Source: Lentzea xinjiangensis (GTDB lineage Bacteria; Actinomycetota; Actinomycetes; Mycobacteriales; Pseudonocardiaceae). Taken from it: a stretch of DNA of 64,000 bases. The number at the start of each line of letters is the position of its first letter. The first letter of the stretch is position 1. The notes beneath the pieces were generated by a model. The model was not told the origin of the DNA. It worked only from the letters and a program-made list of their open reading frames with translations, and made no database searches. The stretch spans positions 1 to 64,000 of the forward strand of contig NZ_FOFR01000012.1 in assembly GCF_900110955.1 (NCBI RefSeq), in the 5' to 3' direction. Shown here in pieces: positions 15,479 through 23,652 of the stretch. Both the position numbers and the translations under genes were made by a program.

Positions 15479-15772
15479 GTGCCTCGTCGTAACCACCCCA
15501 AGCCGGAGAACACGCGCCCCCTCGGCGGGGGCGTCGGCTGGGCGCGCGCGGAGTCCGGCCCGGACGGTGACTGGCTGGTGCGCGCGATCTCGGGCGCGCA
15601 GGCGCAGAAGACCTACCGCTGCCCCGGCTGCGACCACGAGATCCGCCCCGGCACACCGCACGTCGTGGCGTGGCCCGCCGAGGAGAGCGGCTCGGTGGAG
15701 GAGCGCCGGCACTGGCACCAGGGCTGCTGGGACTCGCGCCGCCGCCGGGGCCCGACAGCGCGCCGCTGGTGA
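15479..15772 (+). CDS. Small Cys/His zinc-finger-like protein
   Basis: This is a 97-residue basic protein starting VPRRNHPKPENTRPLGGGVG. It has CPGCDHEI near residues 45-52 and HVVAWP...RRHWHQGCW later, a pattern able to bind one zinc. Homologues in actinomycetes are often labelled ATP/GTP-binding without evidence; no P-loop is visible here. The Arg-rich termini suggest nucleic-acid contact. GTG 15479 is the first start after the divergent FmdB promoter. It is convergent with the hydrolase at 15782. Confidence 0.72.
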   Translation: MPRRNHPKPENTRPLGGGVGWARAESGPDGDWLVRAISGAQAQKTYRCPGCDHEIRPGTPHVVAWPAEESGSVEERRHWHQGCWDSRRRRGPTARRW

Positions 15773-15781
15773 CCCGGAGGG

Positions 15782-16474
15782 CTAGAGCCCGACCTGCGTG
15801 CGCCACCGCTCCAGCCGGGCGCGGAACTCGTCAGGCCGCTCGACGGGCGGCAGGTGCCCGGCGTCCTCGATGCGCTCGCTGGTGGCGTGCCGCAGCGTCA
15901 CCGCGAGCTTGGCCGCCACGTCCGGGGGCGTGATCTTGTCGTGCTCGCCGACGAGCACCAGCGACGGCACGTCCACCGTCTCCAGCACGTCGGTGGAGTC
16001 GGGGCGCTTCGCCATCGCGCGCTGCCACCACGCCACGTCCTCGGCGCGCTGTTCCAGGACCATCGTGCGCACCGACGCCCGAGCCGTGTCCGAGGCGCCC
16101 GGTCCGAGCAGGTTGGGCAGCGTCGCCTCGACCAGCCACTCGCCGACGCCTTCGCGTTCCACCCGGTCCGCCATCGCGAGCCGGGTCTCGACCGCCTCCG
16201 GCGCGTCCGCGGTGTGCTTGGTGTCGACGAAGATCAGGCCTTTCACGCGTTCCGGCGCACGCCTGACCAACGCCATCGCGACGTAGCCGCCCATCGAGCA
16301 GCCGCCCAGCAGCACCCGGTCGAGCCCGCGCTCGTCCAGCAGGGCGAGGACCTGGGACGCGACCGCACCGAGGTCGGGCTCGCCGCTGCCGCGCAGGGAC
16401 GGCGTCAGCGCGCCCGGCACGTCCCACATCCGCGCGTCGAGCGGGAAGGCGTGCAGCAGCACCAGGTCGTCCAT
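15782..16474 (-). CDS. Alpha/beta-hydrolase fold protein
   Basis: This is a 230-residue cytosolic alpha/beta hydrolase. The nucleophile elbow is GGCSMGG (Ser near residue 60), the acid is in LVGEHDKITP, and the His is in EDAGHLPPVERP. It begins MDDLVLLHAFPLDARMWD, which holds the oxyanion strand. The short cap suggests a small ester or lactone substrate, but none is indicated. Its ATG shares one base with the stop of the upstream acetyltransferase (TGATG), so the two genes are cotranscribed and coupled. Confidence 0.85.
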   Translation of the reverse strand: MDDLVLLHAFPLDARMWDVPGALTPSLRGSGEPDLGAVASQVLALLDERGLDRVLLGGCSMGGYVAMALVRRAPERVKGLIFVDTKHTADAPEAVETRLAMADRVEREGVGEWLVEATLPNLLGPGASDTARASVRTMVLEQRAEDVAWWQRAMAKRPDSTDVLETVDVPSLVLVGEHDKITPPDVAAKLAVTLRHATSERIEDAGHLPPVERPDEFRARLERWRTQVGL

Positions 16475-17019
16475 CAGCTCTCCCATTCCGGCGCCAGCAC
16501 CGACCACACCTCGACGTCCTGCCGGACCCCGCGGTGCTGTGAGTACGAGCGCAGCACGCCGTCCTTGCTCATGCCGAGCCGTCGCGCGACCGCGATGCTG
16601 GGCGCGTTCCGCGACGACACCCGCCACTCAACCCGATGCACGCCGCGCTCGCGAACCAGGTGGTCGACGAGGACCTTCGCCGCCCGCGTGACCAGCCCCT
16701 TGCCCACGGCCGCCGGTTCGAGCCAGCAACCGATCTCGGCGCGTCCCTGCGGGATCTCCGCCACCCGCACCAGCACACCGCCGACCAGCAGGTCGTCGAG
16801 CCAGATGCCGAAGATGCGCCCGGTGTCGGCGGCGGCCTTGTCCGCGTAGCTCCGCAGGAGCCCGCGTGCGCTGTCGAGGTCTCCGGCGGCGTCGGCGAAC
16901 CCGATGTGCTGCCCGATGAAGTCGCGGCCGCGCTCCACGTGCGCGAAGAACTCCTCGGCGTGCCACGGTTCCAGCGGCCTGAGCTCGGCGCCGTCCGGGC
17001 CCAGCGGCCTCGCGAACAT
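16474..17019 (-). CDS. GNAT acetyltransferase, RimJ/RimL-like
   Basis: This 181-residue acetyltransferase resembles the ribosomal-protein-serine/alanine N-acetyltransferases. It starts MFARPLGPDGAELRPLEPWHAEEF. It has EIGCWLEPAAVGKGLVTRAAKVLVDH (acetyl-CoA loop) and the family's VEWRVSSRNAPSIAVARRLGMSKDGVLR. The substrate may be a protein N-terminus or a small molecule. An upstream in-frame start would add 22 poorly conserved residues and is rejected. It forms a two-gene unit with the hydrolase. Confidence 0.85.
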   Translation of the reverse strand: MFARPLGPDGAELRPLEPWHAEEFFAHVERGRDFIGQHIGFADAAGDLDSARGLLRSYADKAAADTGRIFGIWLDDLLVGGVLVRVAEIPQGRAEIGCWLEPAAVGKGLVTRAAKVLVDHLVRERGVHRVEWRVSSRNAPSIAVARRLGMSKDGVLRSYSQHRGVRQDVEVWSVLAPEWES

Positions 17020-17137
17020 CCTGTTCCCCCAAGACGAGTGGTGCCGGGTCCGCGGCCCCGGGCAGCCGAGCACCCGGACGAGCACCGCGCGGACCGGGAC
17101 TTCTGCCGCGCGGTGCCGATGCCGGTGAGCTACGAGG

Positions 17138-18541
17138 TCACTTCTTGGCCGGCTGCGGCCGCGTGATCTTGGCCGTGGGGCCGTCGACCGGGGAGGCCGC
17201 GGCGGGCTTGGCCGGTGCGGCGGGCTGAGCGGGAGCGGTCTGGGCCGCGGCGGGCTTGTTCGGTGCCGCGGTCTTGGCCTGCGCCCCGACGGGTTGGGCC
17301 GGAGTGGGCTGGGCCTGGGCGGGCTGAGGCTGCGCGGGCTGGGCCTGGGCGGGCTGGGCCGGAGTGCTCTGCGGGGCGGCCGGGCTCTTGGCCGCCGCGG
17401 CGGGCTGGGTCTGCGAGGGCTTGGGCGCCGGAGCCGCCTGGGCCCGAGCGGCCTGCCCGGGCTGCGCGGGCTGAGCCGGCGCCGGTGCGCCGCCCTCGGC
17501 TGAAGCGGGCGCGGGAGCCGAGGCGGGAGCCGGGGGCTTCTCCTCCTCGATCGGGTCGAGCAGCGGCACGACCTCCTGCAACGCGGTCCGCACGTTGTGC
17601 AGCTGGTGCGAGAGGCGGTTGCGCAGGGTGCGGAGCTGCTCGACGCGCTGCGTGGCGGCGGCCGTGCGGCGGTTGGCCTCCTCGGTGGCCTCGCGCACGC
17701 GGCGGTTCGACTCCTCCGTCGCCTCCTGGATGCGGGCGGTGGCCTCGGTGATCGAGTCGTGGCGGCGGCGGTTGGCCTCTTCGGTGGCCTCGCGCACGCG
17801 GCGTTCGGCCTCGGCCTTCGACGTCGTCTGCTCCTGGGCGATCGCGGCGCGGACGCGCGCGGCCTCCTCGGCCGCCTCGCGCACGCGGCGGTCCGCCTCG
17901 CCCTTGGAGGTGGCCTCCTGGGTCGCGAGGGTCGCCATCGCCTCCGCGCGGCGGGCGGCCATCGCGATCTCGAAGTCCTCCTCGACGGTCACCCGGCGCT
18001 GCTCGGACTCCTCGGCGATCTTGCGGGCGGCCGCCTCCGCCTCGGACACGATCTTCTCGGCCTCGTTTCGGGCCGTCTCCAGGACGCCCTTGTGCTCGGC
18101 CTCCATGGCGGCGCGGCGCTCGTCGAGCTCGGCGATGAGCTTCTCGTAGCGCTGGCGCAGCACACCCGCGTCGGCTTCCGCCTTGGCGCGGATGTGCCCG
18201 CCCTCCGCCTCGGCACGGGCTTTGATCTCGTTGGCCTCGTCCTGCGCCAGCCGCAGCATGCGCTGGAGGCGCTCGGAGAGCCCCTCCAGCGTCGTCGGCG
18301 GCAGCGACAGGCGCTCCACCTGGTTGCGCAGCTCGCTCATCTCCGAGCGCGCGGCTTCCAGCTGGCGAGCCAGGTCGGACGTCTGGGAGACGGCGGCATC
18401 GCGGTCCGCGGCCAGCAGCCGCAGGTCCGAGTCGAGGCGTTCGAGATGGTCCTCGACCTGGGCGCGGTCGTAACCGCGCTTGACGATGTCGAAGCCGGAT
18501 CCCAGAGGGACGAGGTCACGGTCGTCGGCGAGGGGGCCCAT
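17138..18541 (-). CDS. Scy/FilP/DivIVA-like coiled-coil cytoskeletal protein
   Basis: This is a 467-residue protein. Residues 1-50 resemble a DivIVA-type N-terminus (SGFDIVKRGYDRAQVEDHLERLDSDL). Residues 45-330 are a continuous coiled coil with many Ala/Glu/Arg heptads and repeated RVREATEEANRR blocks. Residues about 340-467 are a Pro/Ala/Gln-rich disordered tail ending in a basic segment. In Streptomyces the polar-growth scaffold genes scy and filP lie directly beside mce-atoB-meaB; the same neighbourhood is found here with ccr inserted. It should organise the hyphal tip. The short length (Scy is far longer) makes it closer to FilP in size. Confidence 0.8.
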   Translation of the reverse strand: MGPLADDRDLVPLGSGFDIVKRGYDRAQVEDHLERLDSDLRLLAADRDAAVSQTSDLARQLEAARSEMSELRNQVERLSLPPTTLEGLSERLQRMLRLAQDEANEIKARAEAEGGHIRAKAEADAGVLRQRYEKLIAELDERRAAMEAEHKGVLETARNEAEKIVSEAEAAARKIAEESEQRRVTVEEDFEIAMAARRAEAMATLATQEATSKGEADRRVREAAEEAARVRAAIAQEQTTSKAEAERRVREATEEANRRRHDSITEATARIQEATEESNRRVREATEEANRRTAAATQRVEQLRTLRNRLSHQLHNVRTALQEVVPLLDPIEEEKPPAPASAPAPASAEGGAPAPAQPAQPGQAARAQAAPAPKPSQTQPAAAAKSPAAPQSTPAQPAQAQPAQPQPAQAQPTPAQPVGAQAKTAAPNKPAAAQTAPAQPAAPAKPAAASPVDGPTAKITRPQPAKK

Positions 18542-18577
18542 GCCCCTCACGCTACCCGTTCGGGTCACCCCGGAAGG

Positions 18578-19891
18578 TCACACACCCCGGAATCGATTGA
18601 TAGCTGTGAGGTGCTTGGCGCGCAGTTCGTGATCCAGCACACCAAGACCCTCTTCCGGGGCAAGGCACAGCACGCCGACCTTGCCCTGGTGCACGTTGCG
18701 GTGCACGTCGTGCGCGGCCTGGCCCGTTTCGTCCATTGAGTACACCTTGGACACCGTCGGGTGGATCTTTCCCTTGGCGATCAAGCGGTTCGCCTCCCAC
18801 GCCTCGCGGTAGTTCGCGAAGTGCGAGGACAGGATGTGCTTGAGGTTCATCCACAGGTAGCGGTTGTCGTACTGGTGCATGTACCCGGAGGTCGACGCGC
18901 AGGTGACGATCTTGCCGCCCTTGCGCGCCACGAACACCGACGCGCCGAAGGTCTCCCGGCCGGGGTGCTCGAACACGATGTCCGGGTCCTCACCGCCGGT
19001 CAGCTCGCGGATCTTCGCGCCGAACCGCTTCCACTCGCGCGGGTCCTGCTCGTGCTCGTTCTTCCAGAACTTGTAGCCCTCGGCGGAGCGGTCGATGATC
19101 AGCTCGGCGCCCATCGACCGGACGATCTCCGCCTTCTCCGGCGAGGAGACGACGCAGATCGGCGTCGCGCCGCCGTTGAGCGCGAACTGCGTGGCGTAGG
19201 AGCCGAGGCCGCCGGACGCGCCCCAGATCAGGACCGTGTCGCCCTGCTTCATGTTCGCGCCGTTGGTCGACACGAGCTGGCGGTACGCGGTGGAGTTCAC
19301 CAGGCCGGGCGAGGCGGCCTCTTCCCACGTGAGGTGCTTGGGCATCGGCATCAGCTGGTTCGACTTCACCAGCGCCAGGTCCGCGAGCCCGCCGAAGTTC
19401 GTCTCGAAGCCCCAGATCCGCTGCTGCGGGTCGAGCATGGTGTCGTTGTGGCCGTCCGGCGCCTCCAGCGGCACGTCCAGGCAGTGCGCGACGACGCGGT
19501 CACCCGGCTTCCACGCCGTGACGCCGGGACCGACGCGCACGACGACACCCGCGAGGTCGGATCCCACGACGTGGTACGGCAGGTCGTGGCGGCCGCCCAG
19601 CTTGCGGAGGAAGCCGAACGTGGACACGGGCTCGAAGATCGAGGTCCACACGGTGTTGTAGTTGATCGCGGAGGCCATCACGGCGACCAGCGCCTCGCCC
19701 GGCCCCAGCTCCGGCGTGGCGACCTCGTCGACGTGCAGCGACTTGCGCGGGTCCTTGTCGCGCGTCTCGAGGCCCGCGAACATGTCGGCCTCGTCCGCGT
19801 GCACCGTCACGCCCCGATAGCTCTCCGGAACTTCCAAGGAACCGATCGCGTCGAGCTCGTCGGCCAGGATCGCATCAAGGATCTTCTGCAC
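18578..19891 (-). CDS. ccr: Crotonyl-CoA carboxylase/reductase
   Basis: This is a 437-residue MDR-superfamily enzyme that reductively carboxylates crotonyl-CoA with NADPH and CO2 to (2S)-ethylmalonyl-CoA, or reduces it to butyryl-CoA. The length and motifs fit Ccr: AINYNTVWTSIFEPVSTF, GSDLAGVVVRVGPGV, the NADPH site WGASGGLGSYATQFAL, and FEHPGRETFGASVFVARKGGKIVTCASTSGY. It provides ethylmalonyl-CoA for polyketides and for acetate assimilation, linking to the neighbouring epimerase, MeaB, thiolase and the HBDH at 12834. The upstream region carries the shared TTACY-N4-RGTAA site. Confidence 0.95.
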   Translation of the reverse strand: MQKILDAILADELDAIGSLEVPESYRGVTVHADEADMFAGLETRDKDPRKSLHVDEVATPELGPGEALVAVMASAINYNTVWTSIFEPVSTFGFLRKLGGRHDLPYHVVGSDLAGVVVRVGPGVTAWKPGDRVVAHCLDVPLEAPDGHNDTMLDPQQRIWGFETNFGGLADLALVKSNQLMPMPKHLTWEEAASPGLVNSTAYRQLVSTNGANMKQGDTVLIWGASGGLGSYATQFALNGGATPICVVSSPEKAEIVRSMGAELIIDRSAEGYKFWKNEHEQDPREWKRFGAKIRELTGGEDPDIVFEHPGRETFGASVFVARKGGKIVTCASTSGYMHQYDNRYLWMNLKHILSSHFANYREAWEANRLIAKGKIHPTVSKVYSMDETGQAAHDVHRNVHQGKVGVLCLAPEEGLGVLDHELRAKHLTAINRFRGV

Positions 19892-19936
19892 GGCGGCATT
19901 CCTTCCCGGTGAGGGATAGTCGCAGGTGGCCGGAGG

Positions 19937-19950
19937 TTACTCATGGGTAA
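19937..19950. promoter_or_regulatory. Operator candidate TTACY-N4-RGTAA (copy 3)
   Basis: TTACTCATGGGTAA is centred about 52 nt upstream of the ccr ATG. Both half-sites (TTACT/GGTAA) are intact apart from one Y/R transition. It lies between ccr and the epimerase stop, so ccr is the likely target. Confidence 0.5.
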
Positions 19951-20017
19951 ACGATCCAGAATCGCGCCTGTGAGGGATGCCACCCCGATTCGCGGAGGGG
20001 CTGTCCGCCACTCGGGC

Positions 20018-20458
20018 CTAGTGCGCGGCCGGCTCGACCAGCTCGATGAGCACGCCGCCGGCGTCCTTGGGGTGCACGAAGTTCACTCGGCTGTCCGACG
20101 TGCCGCGCCGCGCCCGGTCGTAGAGCAGGCGCAGGCCCTTGGCCCGCAGCGCGTCCGCCGCGACGTCCACATCGGACACCCGGTAGGCGAGCTGCTGCAG
20201 GCCGGGGCCGGAGCGGCCGATGAACTTGGCGATCGTGGAGTCCTCGGTCAGCGGTGCCAGCAGCTGGATCGCGGTGCCGCCGTGGTCGCCGGGCGCGTGC
20301 AGCATGGCCTCGCGCACGCCCTGCTCCTCGTTCACCTCTTCGTGCGCCACCTCGAGACCGAAGTTGTCGCGGTAGAACGCGATGGCCGTGTCGAGGTCGG
20401 GCACGGCGATGCCCACGTGGTCGACCGCGGTCACGAATCGAGCGAGTTCTGCGTTCAT
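20018..20458 (-). CDS. mce: Methylmalonyl-CoA (ethylmalonyl-CoA) epimerase
   Basis: This is a 146-residue vicinal-oxygen-chelate enzyme that interconverts R and S methylmalonyl-CoA. VDHVGIAVPDLDTAIAFYRDNFGL supplies the metal His near residue 14. GPGLQQLAYRVSDVD and the C-terminal VLIELVEP provide the remaining ligands, including the terminal Glu. It works with methylmalonyl-CoA mutase and MeaB and can also act on ethylmalonyl-CoA made by Ccr. It is divergent from thiolase, with about 124 nt between starts. Confidence 0.93.
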   Translation of the reverse strand: MNAELARFVTAVDHVGIAVPDLDTAIAFYRDNFGLEVAHEEVNEEQGVREAMLHAPGDHGGTAIQLLAPLTEDSTIAKFIGRSGPGLQQLAYRVSDVDVAADALRAKGLRLLYDRARRGTSDSRVNFVHPKDAGGVLIELVEPAAH

Positions 20459-20515
20459 AGCGGGCAGGGTAACTACCTGATCGGTGCAGGTGTCCCTGTG
20501 CGGGGTCTCACACGA

Positions 20516-20529
20516 TTACCGCCCGGTAA
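20516..20529. promoter_or_regulatory. Operator candidate TTACY-N4-RGTAA (copy 4)
   Basis: TTACCGCCCGGTAA is a perfect TTACC-N4-GGTAA inverted repeat, 53 nt before the thiolase GTG and about 58 nt from the mce start. An everted pair GGTAACTACC at 20469-20478 lies nearer mce. Together they suggest a regulator controlling both divergent units. Confidence 0.55.
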
Positions 20530-20582
20530 CCCCAGGTATGGTGCCTAGTTAACGACCGTTCGCTCTTCCAATGGAGGCAGCT

Positions 20583-21773
20583 GTGTCCGGTTCCGTCATC
20601 GTCGCCGGGGCTCGCACCCCGATGGGCCGACTGCTCGGATCGCTCAAGGACTTCTCCGGCGCCCAGCTCGGTGGCGTCGCGATCAAGGCGGCACTGGAAC
20701 GCGCGGGCGTGGCTCCCGAGCAGGTGCAGTACGTGATCATGGGGCAGGTCCTCACCGCGGGCGCGGGCCAGATCCCGGCGCGCCAGGCCGCGGTCGCCGC
20801 GGGCATCCCGATGAGCGTGCCGGCGCTGACCATCAACAAGGTGTGCCTGTCCGGCATCGACGCCATCGCGCTGGCCGACCAGCTGATCCGCGCCGGTGAG
20901 TTCGACGTCGTGGTGGCGGGCGGACAGGAGTCGATGACCCAGGCGCCGCACCTGCTGCCCAAGTCGCGCGGCGGGTTCAAGTACGGCGACGTGACGATGC
21001 AGGACCACATGGCGCACGACGGCCTGTTCTGCGCGTTCGACCAGGTGGCGATGGGCGTCTCGACCGAGAAGCACAACGAGCGCTACGGCATCACGCGCGA
21101 GGAGCAGGACGCGTTCTCCGCCCGGTCGCACCAGCTCGCGGCGAAGGCCGCCGGCAACGGCGTGTTCGACGCCGAGATCGCGCCGGTGGAGATCCCGCAG
21201 CGCAAGGGCGACCCGGTCCTGTTCAGCACGGACGAGGGCGTCCGCGGCGACACGACGGCCGAGAGCCTCGCGAAGCTGCGCCCGGCCTTCGCCGCGGACG
21301 GCACCATCACCGCGGGCTCGGCGTCGCAGATCTCCGACGGCGCGGCCGCCGTGGTCGTGATGAGCAAGGCCAAGGCCGAGGAGCTGGGCCTGGAGTGGAT
21401 CGCGGAGATCGGCGCGCACGGCGTCGTCGCCGGCCCCGACGCCTCGCTGCACGAGCAGCCTTCCAACGCCATCAAGGCCGCCTGCGCCAAGGAGGGCATC
21501 GAGCCCGCCGACCTCGACCTGGTCGAGATCAACGAGGCGTTCGCGGCGGTCGGCATCGTGTCGACCCGTGAGCTCGGGATTCCCGAGGACAAGGTCAACG
21601 TCAACGGTGGAGCCATCGCACTCGGCCACCCGATCGGCATGTCCGGCGCCCGCATCGCCCTGCACCTCGCTCTGGAGCTGCAGCGGCGCGGCGGTGGCGT
21701 GGGCGCCGCGGCGCTGTGCGGTGGCGGTGGTCAGGGCGACGCTCTGATCATCCGCGTGCCTTCGAAGGCCTAG
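20583..21773 (+). CDS. Acetyl-CoA acetyltransferase (thiolase)
   Basis: This is a 396-residue thiolase that condenses two acetyl-CoA to acetoacetyl-CoA or cleaves 3-ketoacyl-CoA. The acylated Cys is in [16 protein letters not shown] (near residue 88). The conserved His is in [18 protein letters not shown], and the second Cys region is [17 protein letters not shown] 20583 is selected because GGAGG lies 5 nt upstream. Its TAG shares a base with the meaB GTG, so both are coupled. It supplies acetoacetyl-CoA for the HBDH and Ccr steps encoded nearby. Confidence 0.93.
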   Translation: MSGSVIVAGARTPMGRLLGSLKDFSGAQLGGVAIKAALERAGVAPEQVQYVIMGQVLTAGAGQIPARQAAVAAGIPMSVPALTINKVCLSGIDAIALADQLIRAGEFDVVVAGGQESMTQAPHLLPKSRGGFKYGDVTMQDHMAHDGLFCAFDQVAMGVSTEKHNERYGITREEQDAFSARSHQLAAKAAGNGVFDAEIAPVEIPQRKGDPVLFSTDEGVRGDTTAESLAKLRPAFAADGTITAGSASQISDGAAAVVVMSKAKAEELGLEWIAEIGAHGVVAGPDASLHEQPSNAIKAACAKEGIEPADLDLVEINEAFAAVGIVSTRELGIPEDKVNVNGGAIALGHPIGMSGARIALHLALELQRRGGGVGAAALCGGGGQGDALIIRVPSKA

Positions 21774-22735
21774 TGTCTTCTGGCGTGGCGAACGCTGGTG
21801 ACGTAGCAGGACTGGTCGGCCGCGCGCGTGACGGCGAACCGCGCGCGGTCGCCAGGCTGATCTCCCTGGTGGAGCAGGGGAGTGCGCAGCTACCGCTGGT
21901 GGCGGCGGCCCTGGCTCCCCACACGGGCAACGCCCAGGTCGTCGGGGTGACCGGCGCCCCCGGCGTCGGCAAGTCGACCTCCACCAACGCCCTGGTGCGG
22001 GCCTACCGCGAGCAGGGCAAGCGGGTCGCGGTGATCGCCGTCGACCCGTCCAGCCCGTTCTCCGGCGGCGCGCTCCTCGGTGACCGCGTGCGGATGGGCG
22101 ACCACGCGACCGACCCCGGCGTCTTCATCCGCTCGATGGCCACCCGCGGACACCTGGGCGGGCTGTCCTGGGCCACCCCGCAGGCGTTGCGCGTGCTCGA
22201 CGCCGCCGGTTTCGACGTGGTCCTCGTGGAGACGGTCGGCGTCGGCCAGTCAGAGGTGGAGGTCGTGGCCCTCGCCGACACGACGCTCGTGCTGCTGGCA
22301 CCGGGCATGGGCGACGGCATCCAGGCGGCCAAGGCGGGCATCCTGGAGATCGCGGACGTGTTCGTGGTCAACAAGGCCGACCGCGAGGGCGCCGACCAGA
22401 CCGCGCGCGACCTCAAGTACATGGTCTCCCTGGGCCGCCGCGACCGCTCCGGCCCGTCGTGGCGCCCGCCCGTCGTCAAGACCGTGGCGGCCAGCGCGGA
22501 GGGCCTGGACCGCGTGGTGACGGCGATCGCCGAGCACCGGTCGTGGATGGCGGCGCACGGGGAGCTCGCCGAACGCCGGCTGCGCCGCGCGAGCGCCGAG
22601 ATCGAGGCCATCGCCGTCGAACGCGTGCGCACCCGCCTGGGCCCGGCGGGCCACCTCGCCGAGCTCGTCGTCGGCGGTGAGCTGGACCCGTTCGCGGCCG
22701 CGGAGCTGCTGATCAGCGGTAACCTGCGGCAATGA
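21773..22735 (+). CDS. meaB: Methylmalonyl-CoA mutase-associated GTPase MeaB
   Basis: This is a 320-residue G3E-type GTPase that gates cobalamin loading and protects B12-dependent mutases. The P-loop is GVTGAPGVGKST (near residue 61). Further motifs are VIAVDPSSPFSGGALLGDRVRM, VETVGVGQSEVEV and VVNKADREGA. The length is typical. GTG 21773 overlaps the thiolase stop (TAGTG); a second GTG at 21785 is possible. The mutase subunits are not in the window. The stop overlaps the next gene by 4 nt (ATGA). Confidence 0.95.
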   Translation: MSSGVANAGDVAGLVGRARDGEPRAVARLISLVEQGSAQLPLVAAALAPHTGNAQVVGVTGAPGVGKSTSTNALVRAYREQGKRVAVIAVDPSSPFSGGALLGDRVRMGDHATDPGVFIRSMATRGHLGGLSWATPQALRVLDAAGFDVVLVETVGVGQSEVEVVALADTTLVLLAPGMGDGIQAAKAGILEIADVFVVNKADREGADQTARDLKYMVSLGRRDRSGPSWRPPVVKTVAASAEGLDRVVTAIAEHRSWMAAHGELAERRLRRASAEIEAIAVERVRTRLGPAGHLAELVVGGELDPFAAAELLISGNLRQ

Positions 22736-23340
22736 CCGCTTGGGGTGCACCTCCACCTGTCATCGTCGACCTCGGCAAGAGCGACGCCCGCAAAGTCCTG
22801 ATCGGCGGCTCGGTCGCCGGCGCGCTGGGCGTACTCGCCCTGGTCGGCGCCGTGACGGCGTTCATCGACGGCGAGCCCGTCGGCGGCAGCATCGCGGCCG
22901 TCATCGGCCTCGCCTTCACCGGCATCGGCGTGATGGCCGTGGTGAAGTGGAAGACGGTCTCGCGCCCGCGCAAGCTCGTCATCGAACAGCAGGGCATCCG
23001 CCTGGACGACCCGCAGGGCATGCCGTGGGCCGTCGGCTGGCACGAGCTGGGCGCGATCTCCATCTCCCGCACCAGGGAACGCGCCGTGCAGCTCGCCGAC
23101 GCCCTGGTCCCGCGCACGCTGGTCCGCGTCGACCTGCACCCGCGCGACCCGCGGTCGTTCCGGCCCGCGCACCCCACGATGGAACCGCTGTGGGAGTTCC
23201 ACCGCGTGCAGAACGGCTACCGGCTGCCGCTCGGCGACTCGGCACCGATGATCGGGCCGATCGACCACGGGCTGCGGACGTTCGCGCCGCAGATCTACCG
23301 CGGGGTGATCGACGAGGGGTTCACGGTCGGGCTGCACTGA
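22732..23340 (+). CDS. Membrane protein with two N-terminal helices, unknown
   Basis: This is a 202-residue protein. Two hydrophobic helices (about 22-45 and 51-70) are followed by a soluble C-terminal domain of about 130 residues (RKLVIEQQGIRLDDPQGMPWAVGWHELGAISIS...), which looks like a PH-type beta domain. No enzyme motif is seen. ATG 22732 overlaps the meaB stop, so it is cotranscribed with thiolase and meaB. A role with MeaB is not implied by sequence. Confidence 0.75.
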   Translation: MTAWGAPPPVIVDLGKSDARKVLIGGSVAGALGVLALVGAVTAFIDGEPVGGSIAAVIGLAFTGIGVMAVVKWKTVSRPRKLVIEQQGIRLDDPQGMPWAVGWHELGAISISRTRERAVQLADALVPRTLVRVDLHPRDPRSFRPAHPTMEPLWEFHRVQNGYRLPLGDSAPMIGPIDHGLRTFAPQIYRGVIDEGFTVGLH

Positions 23341-23417
23341 GGCCGCCGGACATCGCACTCGGGGACGGGCACCGCGCGCAAGCCTGCCACCGAGGTGCCA
23401 CTGCACTGCCAAACGCT

Positions 23418-23472
23418 GGGAACGCGGGGCCCCTGCGTTCCGCTAAGGGGAACGCAGGGGCCCCGCGTTTCC
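23418..23472. terminator. Strong hairpin after the thiolase-meaB operon
   Basis: Bases 23421-23441 pair perfectly with 23449-23469 (21 bp), extended to 24 by a G-T and two G-C pairs, around a 7-nt loop. It lies 78 nt after the last gene and just upstream of the two-component system. This may be a terminator, though there is no U-run, or an extragenic palindrome. The remaining gene-free DNA of 23341-23652 shows no other clear element. Confidence 0.75.
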
Positions 23473-23652
23473 TACGGACCCTCGGCGGTGACATATCCCG
23501 AGCGTGCCGTCAGCCAGCGGACGAGATCCGCCTCTAGGCTGAGTAGCCCCTGTTCTCACCGCTCGCAGTGACGGGCTCCCCGGTCACCACCCATCGGAGT
23601 TACGCTCAGTCGTTGATGCGGTGTCACTTCTCTCCCGCAAAGGGGTGAAGCC

